Assembly (NCBI GenBank): GCA_964576515.1
Contig: CAZNUW010000011.1
Coordinates: forward strand, 1-64,000
Reading direction: 5' to 3'
Source: SHVO01 sp964576515
Lineage (GTDB): Bacteria; Pseudomonadota; Alphaproteobacteria; Rhodospirillales; Rhodospirillaceae
Length of the DNA: 64,000 nt
Numbering within the stretch: position 1 is the first letter of the stretch; every line of letters begins with the position of its first letter. Shown here in pieces: positions 61,813-64,000 of the stretch. The notes under the pieces are model-generated. The model searched no databases. It was given only the letters and a program-made list of their open reading frames with translations, and was not told where the DNA came from. A program made the translations under genes and the position numbers.

Positions 61813-62583
61813 ATGCAATTCGTTACGCTCTATACTGTCGACCGCGCGGCTATGGCGAAGGGCCCGCCGTCGCCCGAGCACATGGCGGACACCATGAAGA
61901 AGATCAACGACGCGCTCACGTCCGGTAAACTCGTCTTGAGCGCCGCCGTCGGCAAGCGCGCCGCCAGCGCCGCGCGGGTCAGTTTGAAGAACGGAAACTA
62001 CACCGTCGACGATGCACCCGTCGGAGACTCCGTTCTTTTCAGCGCCATGGGCGTTTCCGTGGCGAACGCGGACTCGAAAGAGGCGATGATCGCCGAAATG
62101 AAGACTTTCCTGAAAGACATGGGCGACGGCACGATTGACCTGATTGGCCTCGCATTCCCCGCCATGACCAAGGACAGTTCGACCGCCTTCGGCGCGGACC
62201 GGCCGCTGATGGGCGGCGTCATTCCGTATATGGTCATCGACGGCGCCGCGCAGGCCTCGGAGTTCTACCAGAAAGCCTTCGGCGCAAAGGAAATCGCGCG
62301 CATGCCCGCTCAGGACGGCAAACGCGTGATGCACGGACATCTGGAGATCAACGGCGGATCGATGATGATCTGCGATCCGTTCCCCGAACACGGACATGGT
62401 TTTCAGGCCTCACCGTCCGCGACCATGCAACTCGTCGTCAAAGAAGGCGACACGTGGTGGAACCGCGCCGTCGACGCCGGGTGCAAGGTGACGATGCCGT
62501 TTGAACGCGCCTTCTGGGGCGACCGGTACGGCCGTCTCGTCGATCCGTTCGGGATCAACTGGGCGATCAACGAGCCCGCTTAA
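61813..62583 (+). CDS. fusion of a YCII-like domain and a VOC (PhnB-like) domain
   Basis: 256 residues in two parts. Residues 1-110 resemble a YCII/DGPF protein without the DGP motif (MQFVTLYTVDRAAMAKG..., with a TVDDAPVGDS stretch). Residues about 130-256 are a PhnB-like VOC domain (PYMVIDGAAQASEFYQKAFG, ending GDRYGRLVDPFGINWAI). The fusion joins the two families that elsewhere in the operon are separate. The ATG at 61813 follows GGGAGCA; the longer frame from 61702 lies inside the AHSA1 gene. Its end overlaps the convergent acetyltransferase gene by 4 bp. Confidence 0.88.
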   Translation: MQFVTLYTVDRAAMAKGPPSPEHMADTMKKINDALTSGKLVLSAAVGKRAASAARVSLKNGNYTVDDAPVGDSVLFSAMGVSVANADSKEAMIAEMKTFLKDMGDGTIDLIGLAFPAMTKDSSTAFGADRPLMGGVIPYMVIDGAAQASEFYQKAFGAKEIARMPAQDGKRVMHGHLEINGGSMMICDPFPEHGHGFQASPSATMQLVVKEGDTWWNRAVDAGCKVTMPFERAFWGDRYGRLVDPFGINWAINEPA

Positions 62584-63026
62584 GACAAGTGCTTACGGAA
62601 ATAGACCACGCGCTCCGTTTCCGCGAAACCCCAGCTCCGATGCGCCGCATGTGACGCGGTATTGTCCAGCAGCGCGTCGGAGCACAATTCGCGAAATCCC
62701 TTCGCTTTTAGGAAATCGCCGATATAGGCGACCAATTGATCGCCCAGTCCGCGGCGGCGATAAGCGGCGGCGGTCCAGATACCTTCAAGGAACGCCGCCG
62801 GTGTTTCCTCGCATCCATTGACGTAGCGGCGAAGCGATACTTCCGCGAATGCGGCGGGCATGCCCGCCTCGTCGAGCGCGATGAAGGCCCACATGTCCGG
62901 CGCGGCCAGGATCTTCGCGATGTCGTTGCGATTTTCCGCGCGTGTCGTGGACGGCCAAAGAGCCTGACGCATCTCCGCCCAAACCTCGGCGTCGCCCGCG
63001 TGCATCTCCCGGATCGCGAAGGTCAT
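62580..63026 (-). CDS. AAC(6')-I-like N-acetyltransferase
   Basis: A 148-residue GNAT protein whose layout follows the AAC(6')-I aminoglycoside acetyltransferases: an acidic start with MRQALWP, the RYVNGCEETPAAFLEGIW block, the RRRGLGDQL acetyl-CoA loop and LCSDALLDNTASHAAHRSWGF, ending ERVVYFRK. That likeness is clear, but a chromosomal homologue need not confer resistance. Its ATG overlaps the stop of the polysaccharide deacetylase gene (ATGA), a coupling that is odd for a resistance gene. Confidence 0.82.
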   Translation of the reverse strand: MTFAIREMHAGDAEVWAEMRQALWPSTTRAENRNDIAKILAAPDMWAFIALDEAGMPAAFAEVSLRRYVNGCEETPAAFLEGIWTAAAYRRRGLGDQLVAYIGDFLKAKGFRELCSDALLDNTASHAAHRSWGFAETERVVYFRKHLS

Positions 63027-64000
63027 GGACTTTGCGATGGACTGTGCGTCTGCGACGTCCGGCGCCGCAGAATCTCCGTGACCGGCGCGAGCGCCACGCC
63101 GCGCGCTTCCAGTTCCGGCAGCCAGCGCAACAACGCCTCGCGCGTCGCGTCATGCGGATGGCCGATGGCGATGGCGGTGCCGCGCGCTTTCGCGATGCGT
63201 TCCGCCTCTCCGAGTTGCCGCAACACCGCGTCCACCGTCTGCTCATTGTCGATGAAGACGTCGCGTTCGACGAACGGAACGCCCGCCGCCCGCGCCGCCG
63301 ACGTGCCTGTCGACCCAGCCGAGGTTTTGGAGTCCAGCCAGAGCAGGCCGCGCGCCTTCAGTTCGGCCATCACGACATCCATCCGCGCCCGGTCGCCCGT
63401 GAACTTGCTGCCCATGTGGTTATTGATCCCCACATAACCGCTCCAGGGGTCCAAGTCCGAGGCAAGGGTCTTGCGGATCGTGTCCGCATCCATAGCGACC
63501 CGCAGCGCCCCCCGCCCCGGATTTTCGTTCGGGTCCAGGGGTTCCATCGGAAGGTGCGCCATGACTTCATGCCCTGCCTTGCGCGCCCGCGACGCAAGGT
63601 TGGGAAGCCCGTCCGCATAAGTCATCAATGAAAGGGTCAATGGCCCCGGCACATCGATCATGCGCAACGCCCTTGCGCGATCGACGCCCACATCGTCGAT
63701 AACGACCGCAATCACGGGCCGGCCGCCGGTGGCCGGCGGCGCCACCGCGAAGGCGATCAACGGCATATCGTTTGACGCAGGTCTTTCCGCGACGCCCTCG
63801 GGCGCCCAGGCGCGTGTCGGTTCGCCAAACGGACGCTCCGGCTGAATGGACGGCCGGGGTGGCGCGTCGACCGCCGACGGCGGCGCGACGTCCGCCTTCT
63901 CCACCGACCGTGTCGCAAGGTCCAGGGCAATGCCGCTGACCAGGCCGAAACCCGCCAGCGCGAACCCCATCAGAATAAGGAATATCGGGCGGACTTTCTT
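63023..64000 (-). CDS. divergent polysaccharide deacetylase (YibQ/DUF610-like), 5' end not in window
   Basis: A protein of at least 326 residues. The reading frame is open to the window edge, and the residues KKVRPIFLILMGFALAGFGLVSG just before and after the internal ATG at 63970 form a membrane anchor, so the true start lies beyond 64000. The catalytic-like region has PVIAVVIDDVGVD, GHEVMAHLPMEPLDPN, NNHMGSKFT and IAIGHPH, the pattern of the divergent polysaccharide deacetylase family (PF04748). It should be periplasmic, facing out from the anchor. Often found near murein hydrolase genes; none is in view. Confidence 0.88.
   Translation of the reverse strand, partial: KKVRPIFLILMGFALAGFGLVSGIALDLATRSVEKADVAPPSAVDAPPRPSIQPERPFGEPTRAWAPEGVAERPASNDMPLIAFAVAPPATGGRPVIAVVIDDVGVDRARALRMIDVPGPLTLSLMTYADGLPNLASRARKAGHEVMAHLPMEPLDPNENPGRGALRVAMDADTIRKTLASDLDPWSGYVGINNHMGSKFTGDRARMDVVMAELKARGLLWLDSKTSAGSTGTSAARAAGVPFVERDVFIDNEQTVDAVLRQLGEAERIAKARGTAIAIGHPHDATREALLRWLPELEARGVALAPVTEILRRRTSQTHSPSQSP

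Overview
The window looks like a piece of an alphaproteobacterial chromosome: high GC, a typical alphaproteobacterial pyruvate dehydrogenase block (pdhA, a PdhB with its own lipoyl domain, pdhC, lpd, then lipA), and the housekeeping series ftsB, eno, kdsA, pyrG, secG, tpiA, ppiD, trpE. The large TonB-dependent receptor (TBDR) content suggests an oligotrophic soil or water lineage such as Rhizomicrobium/Micropepsaceae or a Caulobacter/sphingomonad-like group. That placement is inference; no rRNA gene is present.

Region 1 (1-8.3 kb, minus strand) is a tight seven-gene operon with a purely exported, poorly characterised content. It holds a lipoprotein with one c-type heme motif and the DUF1587/1595/1592/1588/1585 architecture, a Tat-exported DUF1552 protein, two tandem copies of a two-gene module (a PF03640-type secreted-repeat protein followed by an unrecognised secreted protein), and the start of an MHS-family MFS transporter that runs off the window. 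Divergent from it, across a 615-bp intergenic region with palindromes, is a two-gene plus-strand unit: a 2OG-Fe(II) oxygenase and a small periplasmic cytochrome c.

Region 2 (10-27.3 kb, minus strand) is a tandem array of five TBDR genes of 961-978 residues plus the decayed 3' end of a sixth. Each intact gene has its own rho-independent terminator and its own leader. Receptors 1-3 share a promoter (TTTACA, 17 bp, then TATATG or a weaker CAGTAT) and a leader hairpin whose stem varies while its loop, GGGAAG, does not. All five leaders carry a hairpin starting 20-28 nt upstream of the start codon. This array and its leader RNA architecture, with the DUF1592/DUF1552/PF03640 operon beside it, are the best candidates for an undescribed system: outer-membrane uptake coupled to periplasmic oxidation of an unknown substrate.

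Region 3 (27.3-49.6 kb) is mostly core metabolism: a YkgJ-type cysteine-cluster protein, an exported metallo-beta-lactamase-fold hydrolase, a small Cys-rich protein, a RatA/Coq10-like protein, lipA, lpd, pdhC, pdhB, pdhA, ftsB, eno, a UPF0114 membrane protein, kdsA, an OsmC protein, a Sel1-repeat protein, pyrG, secG, tpiA, ppiD, trpE, a zinc-ribbon protein and a PiuC/YbiX-type hydroxylase.

Region 4 (49.8-64 kb) is accessory. It holds a large bifunctional-type penicillin-binding protein with an altered glycosyltransferase motif, a WecE/RffA-like sugar aminotransferase with a coupled coiled-coil membrane peptide, a glycosyltransferase-like protein, a MASE1 histidine kinase with a FixJ/NarL-type regulator, a second coiled-coil membrane peptide, and a SugE/Gdx exporter with a guanidine-II-like leader hairpin. 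An ECF42-type sigma factor operon follows (YCII protein, sigma factor, VOC, AHSA1, YCII-VOC fusion), then an AAC(6')-like acetyltransferase and a divergent polysaccharide deacetylase cut by the window end. No tRNA, rRNA, CRISPR array or insertion sequence was recognised.
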